A stretch of DNA of 64,000 nt from NCBI RefSeq assembly GCF_003289925.1, contig NZ_QLZQ01000001.1, positions 124,001 to 188,000 on the forward strand, written 5' to 3'. A program made the position numbers and the translations under genes. Below are positions 1-8,258 of the stretch, piece after piece. The DNA is from Planococcus maitriensis. GTDB lineage: Bacteria > Bacillota > Bacilli > Bacillales_A > Planococcaceae. Position 1 is the stretch's first letter, and every line of letters starts with the position of its first letter. The notes under the pieces are model-generated. The model was not told the DNA's origin. It was given only the letters and a program-made list of their open reading frames with translations, and ran no database searches.

Positions 1-1275
1 GACTTTATGGAAAGTCGTTTCGGTCAATTCTTCCCTCGTATAGCCGAGCAGGCGGACGAGCGAATCGTTGACATCGATCAAGCACCCGGAAGCGTCCATC
101 GAAAAGATGCCGTCCGGGTTGTTGTGGAACAGCGATTCATAGCGTTGGCGGTTCAGTTCTAGTTCACGGTTGATTTGCTTCTGTTCGGTGATGTCGCGGA
201 TCAACAGCTGCGATGCTGAATTGCCTTCGAACTCAATGCCCATTCCGGTCACTTCCACATCGCGGGCTTCGCCTTGCGGAGTGATCCAGATCTGTTCAGC
301 GGGCTGGGTGCTGTGGCCGCGGTTCATCGACTGGATGCGCGACTTCGCCAGTTCACGGTAATCGGGATGAACATAAGCCAGCACATCTGTCCCGATCAGT
401 TTTTCGGCGTCGGTTTCCCCGAACAAGTTCAAACAGGCTTGATTGACGAATAACAGCCTGCCATTGCTGTGGATGGCGATCGCTTCCGGCGATAATTCCG
501 CAAGTCTCCGGAAGCGCCGCTCGCTTTCACGGATTTTCTTCAAATAGCGTTGTTCATTCATCAGCTGTTTCTGGTCGAGATACGCCAGATAGCCGGCGAT
601 GGCGAGCATCAGAAGAATCAGCGCCGAGACGACGAAAGCGAGGCCCATATTGCTGAAGGAATGCGGCCCTGTCGGCATTTCGGAATAACTGACCGCTTCC
701 ATGCCTGTATAATGGGCCGCTGAGATCATCGCGCCGAGGATAGTGGCGCTGGCGAGTTTCCTGCGCGCCGATTCCGGAGCTTCACGGTTGCGGGAGAAAA
801 TCCGCAAGGCGACCAGTGAAAAACCGAACGCCACTAGGACCGACAAAGCGAACGGCGTCACATGGAAGCTGGGTGTGCCGACTGCTTGTGCAGCGGCCAT
901 GCCGGTGTAATGCATGAACAATACGCCGAAGCCGATGGAAAATCCGCTGAGCACAAGCCGGGATTTTGGCGGATCCGGCAAGCGAAGTATATAAAAAGCC
1001 GGGACCGTGGCACCGACTGCACCGATAAAGGAAACGCTCAGCAAAAGCGGGTCATATTGCACGGGTGCGGCGGAATGGTGGGTCAGGATGCCGATAAAAT
1101 GCATGGAGAAGATGCCCGCGCCGAACACGAGCGAGCTGCCGCCGACCCACCATAGCGGATGGGTGCGGCTTTTGTCGGTAATGCGCCCGATCAAGAGCAG
1201 GGCGATATAGGAAGCGGCGATGGCCGTCAAGACGGAAAAGCCCACAAAGACCAGGCGCGCGAATTCCAAAGGCAT
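1..1275 (-). CDS. MHYT-domain membrane sensor with PAS domains (partial, C-terminus beyond window)
   Basis: The minus-strand frame is open from 1275 to the window edge (425 codons, no stop). The N-terminal half is a seven-helix MHYT sensor: three copies of the signature are visible (SMHFIG near residue 58, FMHYTG near 125, AHYTGM near 190). It is followed by two PAS domains (about 270-340 and 385 onward), the second cut by the edge. MHYT domains are thought to sense a diatomic gas or oxygen through bound metal. The C-terminal output domain (GGDEF, EAL or kinase) is not visible. The start at 1275 follows AAAGGA at 9-nt spacing. An in-frame ATG at 1299 has no ribosome binding site and lies close to a TATAAT box at 1312-1317. 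Domain assignment is firm; the function is inferred. Confidence 0.88.
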   Translation of the reverse strand, partial: MPLEFARLVFVGFSVLTAIAASYIALLLIGRITDKSRTHPLWWVGGSSLVFGAGIFSMHFIGILTHHSAAPVQYDPLLLSVSFIGAVGATVPAFYILRLPDPPKSRLVLSGFSIGFGVLFMHYTGMAAAQAVGTPSFHVTPFALSVLVAFGFSLVALRIFSRNREAPESARRKLASATILGAMISAAHYTGMEAVSYSEMPTGPHSFSNMGLAFVVSALILLMLAIAGYLAYLDQKQLMNEQRYLKKIRESERRFRRLAELSPEAIAIHSNGRLLFVNQACLNLFGETDAEKLIGTDVLAYVHPDYRELAKSRIQSMNRGHSTQPAEQIWITPQGEARDVEVTGMGIEFEGNSASQLLIRDITEQKQINRELELNRQRYESLFHNNPDGIFSMDASGCLIDVNDSLVRLLGYTREELTETTFHKV

Positions 1276-1311
1276 GAAAAACAGTCCTTTCGCAATCATG
1301 TTGTGGGGACT

Positions 1312-1317
1312 ATTATA
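1312..1317 (-). promoter_or_regulatory. -10 box for the MHYT sensor gene
   Basis: A perfect TATAAT on the minus strand 37 bp before the chosen start codon. No convincing -35 hexamer is seen at 16-18 bp. Confidence 0.4.
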
Positions 1318-1437
1318 CCTCACTTGAATAGCAATAAAGTACAGAAAAAATATCCATAAGTATTATATTTTAAGAAATTTATGGCAATAAACAATGAAAA
1401 ATAAAAACGGCTGCATGCGGCGAAAACCGTCAGGCAG

Positions 1438-1785
1438 TTATCCGTTTTTCCGTTGCCGCAGATAATCGATGGCGTTGGTGATTTCCTTGACGACTTCCAT
1501 CTTTGTGCCCGTTCCTTGGATGCGCCGGCACCAGATGAAGGCAGAGACTGGCGTAGCGGGCGGATGCTCGATGACGAGAATGTCGTAAGGCGGGACTTCC
1601 GTTCCTGCTGTAGGAACAAAGTAAGCTGAGTAGAGCGTCGTCTCGACGACCGTCCGGCGAACGGGATAGTCTTCACCGAATGTATCGGGATTCAATTCCT
1701 TTATGCGCGAGAGGTCGGGCTGGTTTAATGGCGGTATATAGTTGCACCTGTCTTTCTGTAGAATTTCGTTTGGGTCTTTGTCCAT
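1438..1785 (-). CDS. hypothetical protein, about 115 aa
   Basis: I do not recognise this family. The protein is soluble-looking, with no signal peptide or membrane segment. It has a proline-rich middle and an amphipathic C-terminal helix ending in basic residues (DYLRQRKNG). The frame is open upstream to a GTG at 1815; the ATG at 1785 is preferred because it begins a typical polar N-terminus (MDKDPNEI), but neither start has a good ribosome binding site. It lies between the minus-strand MHYT gene and the plus-strand EamA gene. It could be a single-species small protein; no function is proposed. Confidence 0.5.
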   Translation of the reverse strand: MDKDPNEILQKDRCNYIPPLNQPDLSRIKELNPDTFGEDYPVRRTVVETTLYSAYFVPTAGTEVPPYDILVIEHPPATPVSAFIWCRRIQGTGTKMEVVKEITNAIDYLRQRKNG

Positions 1786-1815
1786 ACCCGATACCGAAAA
1801 ATGTATGCGAAGCAC

Positions 1816-2114
1816 CGCGGGTTTTTTGGGGTGTTATCCAAACAGCGCTGCCTTCGGGTCTTCGCCGGGATTGTGGGCAACCATCGCATGCGATTGGCCG
1901 CGATGATGGGAAGGGGGCGATGCGCCGGGCAACCGGCTAGTCCCTTTCAGCCGGCTGCACATTTCACTTGCATTTTCCTTGTGAAAAAGCGCCCAGCATG
2001 AAATCGGGACGAGAGAGTTTGCGGGGTGCTTGCGCTGGCAATAACAGGGGAAATGGGCAACGCATGGCTGCATGTGCCGGCCGACAATACTGGGAACGGA
2101 TAGGAGCTTGCTTT
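1816..2114 (+). other. GC-rich intergenic region with several small hairpins, unassigned
   Basis: No convincing gene. The region holds a 12-bp palindrome ATCGCATGCGAT (about 1884-1895), a stem GCCGG/CCGGC closed by a GCAA tetraloop (1924-1937), and a second overlapping stem CCGGCT/AGCCGG (1933-1954). These precede the EamA gene and could belong to a structured leader, but no known riboswitch class fits. Confidence 0.35.
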
Positions 2115-2984
2115 ATGAAGTTTTCGGGAAGCGCGATGATCATTTTGGCTGCGATTTTTTGGGGAATTACAGGAGGGCTTGCAGATATTCTAATGGATAA
2201 AGGCTGGGATCCGCTGGTCATTTCATTTTACCGGGGAGCTGTCGCGCTGCTTTGTTTTACGGGCTGGTTTTCCCTTAGCCGAAAAGGCGGGAAAATATTC
2301 TCTGCTCCGTTGATTCTTTGGTCTATTGTGGCGGGCATCGGGGTAGCGGGGAATTTTACGTTCTACTTTCTGAGCATCGAGTCGACAAGCGTCCCGATTG
2401 CGGCGACCTTGATGTATACCGCCCCGTTATTCGTCATGCTCGCTTCTTTCCTGTTGCGCATCGAGCGTTCGACCTGGTTTAAATGGATGTGCATATTCAG
2501 CGTGCTGGCAGGCATCGTGTTATTGACCGAAGCATATGATACCGGTTCTTCGGCAGTGAATCTGGCGGGCGTCGCGACAGGCTTGGCAGCTGGCTTATCC
2601 TATGCCTTGTTCATCTTCGGGTTCAAGAAGTCGGCGGAAGCCGGCGAGCCGCAGACGGTGCTGGCCTTGGCGTTTTTGGCATTTTGTGTGGCCTTGTCTT
2701 TCTTTGTGAACTTCGAGAAAGCGGCTTCGGTCTTGAAGTCTGGAGATATCGGCTGGTTTATCGCCATCGGCATCCTTGGCGCCGGCTTGTCGTTTGCGCT
2801 GTATACGATCGGCATCAAACGGACGGCGCCATCCACCGCTTCGATCATCGCAATGGTGGAGCCTGTGACAGCGGCCTTGTTCGGGATCGTGTTGCTTGGT
2901 GAGGAATTGAGCATGATGCAATTAGCCGGCATGGCGGTCATCCTTCTGACGATTACCGTGTTGAGTGTCAAAAAAGGCGATTGA
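2115..2984 (+). CDS. EamA/DMT-family transporter, 289 aa
   Basis: This is an inner-membrane exporter of the drug/metabolite transporter superfamily. Ten hydrophobic helices form two EamA repeats (about 5-135 and 150-285). The N-terminus (ILAAIFWGITGGLADIL) and the C-terminal ending (EPVTAALFGIVLLGE) are typical of the family, whose members export amino acids, purines or other metabolites; the substrate cannot be read from sequence. The start at 2115 follows AGGAGC. The frame is open further upstream to 1968, but that extension is not hydrophobic and lacks a ribosome binding site. The gene is monocistronic, and I see no clear terminator behind it. Confidence 0.9.
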   Translation: MKFSGSAMIILAAIFWGITGGLADILMDKGWDPLVISFYRGAVALLCFTGWFSLSRKGGKIFSAPLILWSIVAGIGVAGNFTFYFLSIESTSVPIAATLMYTAPLFVMLASFLLRIERSTWFKWMCIFSVLAGIVLLTEAYDTGSSAVNLAGVATGLAAGLSYALFIFGFKKSAEAGEPQTVLALAFLAFCVALSFFVNFEKAASVLKSGDIGWFIAIGILGAGLSFALYTIGIKRTAPSTASIIAMVEPVTAALFGIVLLGEELSMMQLAGMAVILLTITVLSVKKGD

Positions 2985-3278
2985 CTGCCAGCTTGCCCGG
3001 CGGTTGAGCGATCAGGTACAGCGGCATTCATATCGGAACCGAATCGCGAACATGCGCCGCTGCAGCGTGACATCCTCTTAGGCGCTGCAATCGATCCGGT
3101 GGCGTAAAAATCTTGGGCGGCGTCAATGCCTCTCTCCTAGAGCGTCATTCCACAAGTGCCGCTCTTTAAATATGGGGAAATCCGGTACCAACCCTAACCT
3201 TAGGTAGGTGTTTGGGCGGGTCCCGTATAACAATGGCTAAACCCTTAGCACTGTTCTTTTCAACTCCCTCCGCGAAGC
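2985..3278. other. gene-free spacer between EamA gene and SDR operon
   Basis: About 290 bp with no convincing reading frame on either strand and no strong terminator. Its downstream end leads into the sigma-B-like promoter of the SDR pair. Confidence 0.5.
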
Positions 3279-3304
3279 GTTTCCTGGGCGTTTAAAAGGG
3301 GTAT
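3279..3304 (+). promoter_or_regulatory. sigma-B-type promoter for the SDR pair
   Basis: GTTTCC, a 14-bp spacer, then GGGTAT: 4/6 and 6/6 matches to the Bacillus sigma-B consensus (GTTTAA-N12-15-GGGTAT). It lies 46 bp before the GTG start. SDR enzymes are known members of the B. subtilis general stress regulon. Confidence 0.65.
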
Positions 3305-3349
3305 TTAAATACAAAATTCTGCGCTTTTTTTAAGAAGGAGGCGAGCGCT

Positions 3350-4258
3350 GTGGGGGCCAAGCAATCGAATCAAGGAAAAGTCGTGGTCATTACAGGAGCG
3401 TCAAGCGGAATCGGCCGTGGGCTGGCGGAACGTTTGGCGCGTGAACAAGCGAAATTGGTCATTGCTGCCCGCAGGACACGGCTGATCGAAGAGCTCGCGG
3501 ACTCGCTCGGGCCATTGGTCATTCCCGTGACGGCCGATGTCAGCCGGATCAAGGATGTGGAAAGTCTACACAGGGCGGCGGTGAATAATTTCGGGCGCAT
3601 CGATGTGTGGATCAACAACGCCGGGATCGGCGTCTACGGCCCGTTTATCGATACGCCGCTGCGCGATTTGAACCGGACGGTGGAAGTGAATTTGCTCGGC
3701 ACCATTTATGGCAGCCATTTTGCGCTGCGCCGCTTCAAGGAACAGCAGCATGGCACCTTGATCAATGTCTCTTCCTTTGCGAGCAAGATCCCGATGCCTT
3801 ACGGGGCTGCCTATACCGGCAGTAAATTCGGCGTCAGCGGATTATCGAACGGCTTGTATGAAGAGCTTCGGCTCGAAGGTTATCCCGATATCCACATCTG
3901 TTCGATCGATCCATGGGTCACCGACACGCCGTGGACAGAGCATGCAGCCAATTATTCGGGACATGAAATCCTCGTCGGGCCGCCGGATGACCCGGCCAAA
4001 GTGATCGATGCCATCCTCGGGTTGATCGAGGAGCCGAAAAAGGTTCTGGAAGTCGGCGGCAAGGGAAAAGCCGCAGCCTTTTTCGGGCAGTTGCTTCCGT
4101 CATTTTCGAAAGGGCTCAGCGGCGAGGAGCTCAAAGAGATGATCGAATCGGCGCCGGCAACGGAATTGACTGCCGGCAGTTTGCACGAGCCGGTTGAGGA
4201 AGGGCGTGCGGTCACAGGGGATTTGCGGGAACGCTTTGAACAACAAGAAGAACAGTGA
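3350..4258 (+). CDS. SDR-family oxidoreductase, 302 aa
   Basis: A cytoplasmic short-chain dehydrogenase/reductase. The nucleotide-binding motif TGASSGIG (residues 15-22), NNAG (near 88-91) and the catalytic YTGSK motif (near 157-161, with the upstream serine in INVSS) are all present, so it should be active with NAD(P)H. The roughly 60-residue C-terminal extension beyond the usual 250-residue SDR length is shared with the next gene. Start GTG at 3350 follows AAGGAGG. It forms an operon with the paralog 17 bp downstream behind a sigma-B-type promoter, which suggests a general stress role. The substrate is unknown. Confidence 0.9.
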   Translation: MGAKQSNQGKVVVITGASSGIGRGLAERLAREQAKLVIAARRTRLIEELADSLGPLVIPVTADVSRIKDVESLHRAAVNNFGRIDVWINNAGIGVYGPFIDTPLRDLNRTVEVNLLGTIYGSHFALRRFKEQQHGTLINVSSFASKIPMPYGAAYTGSKFGVSGLSNGLYEELRLEGYPDIHICSIDPWVTDTPWTEHAANYSGHEILVGPPDDPAKVIDAILGLIEEPKKVLEVGGKGKAAAFFGQLLPSFSKGLSGEELKEMIESAPATELTAGSLHEPVEEGRAVTGDLRERFEQQEEQ

Positions 4259-4275
4259 AGAAAGGAGGAGTCGGC

Positions 4276-5163
4276 ATGGTACAGGAAAAATCACGGCGCG
4301 GCAAGACGATCGTCATCACCGGCGCCTCCAGCGGGCTCGGCAAAGAAGTGGCGCGCCAATTGGCGAAGGATGGCGCGAATCTTGTCCTGGCGGCACGGCG
4401 TACCGGCTTGATCGAAGCGCTTGCGAGCGAACTCGGGCCAAACGCCATTGCGGTCACGATGGATGTCAGCCGCGAAGCGGACGTCGCGTGGCTATTCGAG
4501 GAAGCGTTGAGCAGTTTCGGCAAGATCGATGTCTGGATCAACAATGCGGGCGTCGGAGTCATCGGCCCGTTTACGGAAATACCGCTTGAAGATCTCGCGC
4601 GCATGGTGGAAGTGAACGTCAAAGGAACGGTCAACGGCAGCCATTTCGCGCTTCGCCATTTCAAGGAAATCGGCAGCGGCACCTTGATCAATATCGGGTC
4701 GGTGGCGAGCGATGTCGCATTTCCTTATTTCACCGGCTATAGCGCCAGCAAGCACGCTGTCCTCGGTTTCAGTTCGGCACTCAATGAAGAAATGAAACTC
4801 GAGGGATATCACGACATCCATGTCTGTTCCGTGCTTCCGTGGGCGACCGATACCCCATGGTTCGAACACGCCGGCAATTACTCGGGCCATGTGGTCGACA
4901 TGAAGCCGATGGATGACCCGGCGCAGGCGGTCAAGGTCATCATCGATTTGATCGATGAGCCGAAAGAAGTCGTCGAAGTCGGCCGGAAGATGAAGACCGT
5001 TCGCTTGTTGACGCGGATCGCGCCGAAGATGCTGGAGAAGCGCTCGGCAAAATTCATCAAGGTAGATTTAGAGAAAATGCCATCTGAAGCACCGCATAGC
5101 GGAGCGCTCCATGAGCCGGAAAACACAGCGAAAGAATCCGGGGACCAAAACCCGAAAGCTTAA
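4276..5163 (+). CDS. SDR-family oxidoreductase, tandem paralog, 295 aa
   Basis: Clearly a duplicate of the preceding SDR, with the same overall length and the same conserved blocks. TGASSGLG (residues 13-20), NNAG and the YSASK catalytic motif are intact. The start at 4276 follows AAAGGAGGAG at 5-nt spacing; an in-frame GTG at 4255 overlaps the previous stop but has no ribosome binding site. The two proteins probably act on related substrates or as a pair in stress response. The stop codon lies inside the stem of the terminator that ends the operon. Confidence 0.9.
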   Translation: MVQEKSRRGKTIVITGASSGLGKEVARQLAKDGANLVLAARRTGLIEALASELGPNAIAVTMDVSREADVAWLFEEALSSFGKIDVWINNAGVGVIGPFTEIPLEDLARMVEVNVKGTVNGSHFALRHFKEIGSGTLINIGSVASDVAFPYFTGYSASKHAVLGFSSALNEEMKLEGYHDIHVCSVLPWATDTPWFEHAGNYSGHVVDMKPMDDPAQAVKVIIDLIDEPKEVVEVGRKMKTVRLLTRIAPKMLEKRSAKFIKVDLEKMPSEAPHSGALHEPENTAKESGDQNPKA

Positions 5164-5187
5164 GCAACAGCTGCTTAAGCTTTTTTT
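5155..5187 (+). terminator. intrinsic terminator of the SDR operon
   Basis: Perfect 11-bp stem (5156-5166 with 5172-5182), 5-nt loop, followed by a T run. The TAA stop is embedded in the left arm. Confidence 0.9.
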
Positions 5188-5273
5188 CTTGGTCGGCAGC
5201 CAGCTCACCTTCTTCCAGTCATTTACAAGGACACAAGAGTGTGATTAGATGGAAATAAAAGGGGGAATATTCC

Positions 5274-5321
5274 ATGGGTCTTCAAGAAAAAGGAAAAGAG
5301 CAGAGGATGCTTCATGAATGA
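5274..5321 (+). CDS. possible 15-residue leader peptide overlapping the Yip1 gene
   Basis: A short frame begins with ATG at 5274 after AAAGGGGGA at good spacing. It runs 15 codons and ends in TGA at 5319-5321, overlapping the ATG of the Yip1 gene at 5314. The arrangement would allow translational coupling. It may be chance; only the ribosome binding site and the overlap support it. Confidence 0.3.
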   Translation: MGLQEKGKEQRMLHE

Positions 5322-5952
5322 GCCGACTGCTTACGCTGAACTGAATCCATTTACGGCCATTTGGACGCGCCCTCGCGAGACGGTGCGCTATGTCATCGAA
5401 GAAAAAACCACACGCTTCATCGTGATCCTTCTCATTTTGGCCGGTTTTACAGGCGGGCTTTCCGGTGCGTCGAGCGAGGAGCAACTATTTCCTGCGGTGG
5501 CAGTAATCTTCGGATCTTTAGTGCTCGGGCCGCTTGCTGCGGCCGCAGGGATCGGGATCATCTCGGGCATCTATATTTTGCTCGGTAAATTGTTCGGCGG
5601 AGTCGGGACGTATGCGGAAATGTTCCGGGCGGTCGTCACTTCAAGCATCCCGCAAATTTGGCTATTGCCGATGTGGCTGATTTGGCTGCTCATATCGCCT
5701 TCGACATTCTATACGGAAATCGAACCTAGTGCGGCAGAACCGGATACGGGACTTGGCATGGTCATCGGCCTGTTGCTGCTGGCAGCCGCATTTGTCGTCG
5801 GCATCTGGACTTTCGTCATCCAATGCAAGGCCGTGGGGGAAGCGCAGCGATTTTCAGCGTGGAAAGGGTTTTTCGTAATTGTAATCCCGTCCGCGCTGCT
5901 TTCGATTGTCATCATTGCCTTGTTGGCGCTGGTGTTCTTTGCAGCGTTTTGA
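5314..5952 (+). CDS. Yip1-family membrane protein, 212 aa
   Basis: A five-helix integral membrane protein of the Yip1 domain family. The N-terminus (NPFTAIWTRPRETVRYVIEE) is the typical cytoplasmic segment before the first helix, and hydrophobic helices lie at about 35-55, 65-95, 105-130, 148-170 and 180-210. In bacteria the family has no settled function; in eukaryotes it is tied to membrane trafficking. The gene is alone, between the SDR operon terminator and a bidirectional terminator shared with the stress gene on the other strand. The ribosome binding site GAGG is moderate and may be helped by the short upstream frame. Confidence 0.85.
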   Translation: MNEPTAYAELNPFTAIWTRPRETVRYVIEEKTTRFIVILLILAGFTGGLSGASSEEQLFPAVAVIFGSLVLGPLAAAAGIGIISGIYILLGKLFGGVGTYAEMFRAVVTSSIPQIWLLPMWLIWLLISPSTFYTEIEPSAAEPDTGLGMVIGLLLLAAAFVVGIWTFVIQCKAVGEAQRFSAWKGFFVIVIPSALLSIVIIALLALVFFAAF

Positions 5953-5962
5953 CCGGTTCATG

Positions 5963-6000
5963 GAAAAAGCGATCCCGGAAAATGTCCGGAATCGCTTTTT
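5963..6000. terminator. bidirectional terminator between Yip1 and YflT/YsnF-like genes
   Basis: Long stem AAAAAGCGAT...ATCGCTTTTT with an inner CCGGA/TCCGG stem; A and T runs on the two sides serve both strands. Confidence 0.9.
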
Positions 6001-6831
6001 TTATGGTTTTTCGTAGCGCTGGACATTGTTCTCGTCGATATCGACCGTCTCGCGCTGCACCGTTTCAGTAATATGCTTCGTCTCCTGTACTTTGCGTTTA
6101 TGGACGACGATTTCCTCGCTGACGTATTTCACTTTGCGCACTTCCAGGCGTTCTTCAATCACGGGAATGTGCCAGAGGCCGTCTTTTTGATAGGCCTCAG
6201 CGGAGTGGCCGCTTGATTCATATTCCGACAGCTCCTGATTGACGGGCCGGCGTTCGACTTCGACTTCTTCCCGTTCATACGGAACATCGAGCTCCTGTTG
6301 TTCTTCGACCGTCTTTTTGCGGATATCGACACTTCCGGTTTCGACCCAGTCCTTATCGACCGCGAGACGCTCTTCGTGAAGTTCCATCTTCTGTTCATCG
6401 CTCAGATCGGGCGTTTCGCTTGTGTGCCGGGCATCCGGTGTATGCTTATTTTCACTCAAGCTGGCTGCCGCGGCATCGAAGTTCTGGTAATTCATGCCGT
6501 ATTCGCTGTCGACGTACAATACGAGCTTGCCGCCTTGGACTTGCTTGTAATACTCGTCGGCTTCCGAGTCGGAGAGGCCCATTTGCTTGAGCGCATCTTT
6601 TGTTGGGTCTTCCCCGGAAATGAACGATTTGAATTTGTCCATGAAATCGCCCTCGTCCGTATTCAGATGGACATCCGTCTGCCCCTGCACCATCTGCAGC
6701 TGCTGGCCGTTCAAGGCGATGACGTACATGTCCTCTTCTTTATATCCCTGTGCTTTCAATTCACCGATTTCATGGATCACTTCCGCTTGCACATCGAATG
6801 TGCCGATCAATTTATGGCCGTGTTTTTGCAT
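6001..6831 (-). CDS. general stress protein: YflT-like N-terminus plus YsnF/DUF2382 C-terminus, 276 aa
   Basis: The first 110 residues match the YflT/GSP17M heat-induced stress family (HKLIGTFDVQAEVIHEIGEL..., then a GLSDSEADEY block). The C-terminal part (about 150-276) is the charged YsnF/AvaK-type DUF2382 domain, with repeated RxExVxV patterns and KRKVQETK. Both families belong to the general stress response in Bacillus; the biochemical role is unknown. Start at 6831 (MQKHGHK) follows AGGAGG at 8 nt; the upstream ATG at 6855 has no such site. A sigma-B-type promoter lies at 6885-6911. It is monocistronic, sharing a bidirectional terminator with the Yip1 gene. Confidence 0.88.
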   Translation of the reverse strand: MQKHGHKLIGTFDVQAEVIHEIGELKAQGYKEEDMYVIALNGQQLQMVQGQTDVHLNTDEGDFMDKFKSFISGEDPTKDALKQMGLSDSEADEYYKQVQGGKLVLYVDSEYGMNYQNFDAAAASLSENKHTPDARHTSETPDLSDEQKMELHEERLAVDKDWVETGSVDIRKKTVEEQQELDVPYEREEVEVERRPVNQELSEYESSGHSAEAYQKDGLWHIPVIEERLEVRKVKYVSEEIVVHKRKVQETKHITETVQRETVDIDENNVQRYEKP

Positions 6832-6884
6832 ATTAGCATCCTCCTGTAAGGTCAATGATTTGCCGTGTCTGCGTTATGGCTTAT

Positions 6885-6911
6885 GTACCCGGAAAACCGG
6901 GAGTCATAAAC
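6885..6911 (-). promoter_or_regulatory. sigma-B-type promoter of the YflT/YsnF-like gene
   Basis: On the minus strand: GTTTAT, a 15-bp spacer, GGGTAC (5/6 and 5/6 to consensus), 54 bp before the start codon. B. subtilis yflT is itself a sigma-B gene. Confidence 0.65.
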
Positions 6912-7037
6912 CTTGGGCAGCGCAGTGCTGGTTCGATTGAAAGTGAAAGGAGGAGGCTTGTGATTGTGATGATTTAAGAAATTATTGCCTGTAAACACTG
7001 AAACGGAAAGGTATTTAGACCTACTGAAAAATATTTT

Positions 7038-7054
7038 TGTAACCCTATTGTAAT
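7038..7054 (+). promoter_or_regulatory. WalR-type box upstream of the CWB2 protein
   Basis: TGTAAC-N5-TGTAAT, a full match to the WalR (YycF) consensus TGTWAH-N5-TGTWAH. It overlaps the -35 hexamer. Confidence 0.6.
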
Positions 7055-7075
7055 GTTCGTAAAATATCATATAAT
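7048..7075 (+). promoter_or_regulatory. sigma-A promoter of the CWB2 protein
   Basis: TTGTAA, 16-bp spacer, perfect TATAAT, 27 bp before the first candidate start. Confidence 0.7.
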
Positions 7076-7101
7076 TGGAAAAGAAATGAATACATTACAG
7101 A

Positions 7102-8127
7102 ATGGGGAAACGATTAACGATGATTTACGGCAAAGTATTGACGACTGCGGCATTGGCTGCAGCTTTGGCTCTTGGAGCGGTTTTACCGACCGGGGCAGCT
7201 TCTGCGGCTACACTTACTGAGGGCAATTCCTACCGCGTCTTTGGGAGCGATCGCTACCAGACGAGCTTGGAAGTTTCTTGGTATGGCTGGGGAGACGGAG
7301 AGGCGGAAACGGTTGTCGTCGCAACAGGCGCTGACTTCCCGGATGCTTTGGCTGCAACACCGCTTGCATCTTCCTATTATGCACCGCTGCTTTTGACGAA
7401 AAAAGATTCTTTGCCTGCAGGATTTGCGGATGAACTGAAGCGCTTGGGCGCGAAAAATGTTATTTTAATCGGCGGTACTGGAGCGGTTTCCGAAAAAGTC
7501 CAAAATGAAATCGCGAAGCTTGGCATTGCAGTAGACCGCATCAGCGGGAAGAGCCGTTACGAAACTGCAGTGAAAATTGCTGAAGAACTCGGAATGGATG
7601 GCTCTTTATTCGTTACGACTGGCGCAAGCTTTGCCGATTCGTTATCAATCTCCCCATCGGCAGGTTATATTGAAGAACCGATTCTTCTTGTGCCTGCAAC
7701 AGGCGCGGTCCCGGCGGTAGTTGCGGACTATATTAAAGCGAATCAGCCAGAATGGCCATTCATCATCGGCGGCGAAAAAGCAGTTGCTCCTTCAGTGGAA
7801 GCATTGTTCACGGAAGAACCGATGCGCCTCGCAGGTGTCAGCCGTTACGACACAAACCAGGCAATCAATGATTTCATGTATGAAGTTGGGGTCTTCGAGG
7901 AGAAGTATGATGTTTTTGTCTCGACAGGGACCAACTTCCCGGATGCTTTATCCGGCAGCGCACTCGCTTCACTTTACGCGGCTCCACTTGTCTTGACTGC
8001 GGCAAATCCGACTGCGGCTTCTAAGGAACAAATCGTTGAATATTCAACAGAAGATACTTTCTACACGATCCTTGGTGGGGAAAAAGCCGTTTCATCTGAT
8101 ACGTTGAAAAAATTGTTCGCAAAATAA
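7102..8127 (+). CDS. secreted cell wall-binding repeat (CWB2) protein, 341 aa
   Basis: An exported protein made almost entirely of three cell wall-binding repeat 2 domains (about 45-140, 145-235, 240-341). Hallmarks are the recurring SRYxTA-type and TGxxFPDAL / IIGGxxAV motifs. A signal peptide (basic start, Ala/Leu-rich core, cleavage near TGAASAA) directs export. CWB2 repeats bind anionic wall polymers noncovalently. No catalytic domain is attached, so it is probably structural or an anchoring protein. The start is ambiguous: ATG 7102 gives a better charged n-region, ATG 7120 gives a shorter one; neither has a strong ribosome binding site. A WalR-type box suggests control by the WalKR wall-homeostasis system. 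Confidence 0.88.
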   Translation: MGKRLTMIYGKVLTTAALAAALALGAVLPTGAASAATLTEGNSYRVFGSDRYQTSLEVSWYGWGDGEAETVVVATGADFPDALAATPLASSYYAPLLLTKKDSLPAGFADELKRLGAKNVILIGGTGAVSEKVQNEIAKLGIAVDRISGKSRYETAVKIAEELGMDGSLFVTTGASFADSLSISPSAGYIEEPILLVPATGAVPAVVADYIKANQPEWPFIIGGEKAVAPSVEALFTEEPMRLAGVSRYDTNQAINDFMYEVGVFEEKYDVFVSTGTNFPDALSGSALASLYAAPLVLTAANPTAASKEQIVEYSTEDTFYTILGGEKAVSSDTLKKLFAK

Positions 8128-8137
8128 TATCAAAAAA

Positions 8138-8166
8138 ATACCTGCCTAATAGCGGGTTTTTTTGTC
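8138..8166 (+). terminator. terminator of the CWB2 gene
   Basis: ACCTGC/GCGGGT stem with a 6-nt loop and a run of seven T. Confidence 0.75.
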
Positions 8167-8258
8167 CCGAAAATCAAAATGCTATTTCTTGTATCAGATT
8201 GTAGGTATAATGAATCTGTTGTACCAAATCAAGCAAGCAACAATTGATAGAGGTTCCA

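Noticed and set aside
1920..1960. GGGCAACCGGC text resembling the core of an S-box (SAM) riboswitch
   Set aside because: Only the short GGCAACC block agrees; the other S-box helices and the kink-turn sequence are missing.
6852..7070. 72-codon minus-strand frame upstream of the CWB2 gene
   Set aside because: It overlaps the promoters of both flanking genes and has no ribosome binding site.
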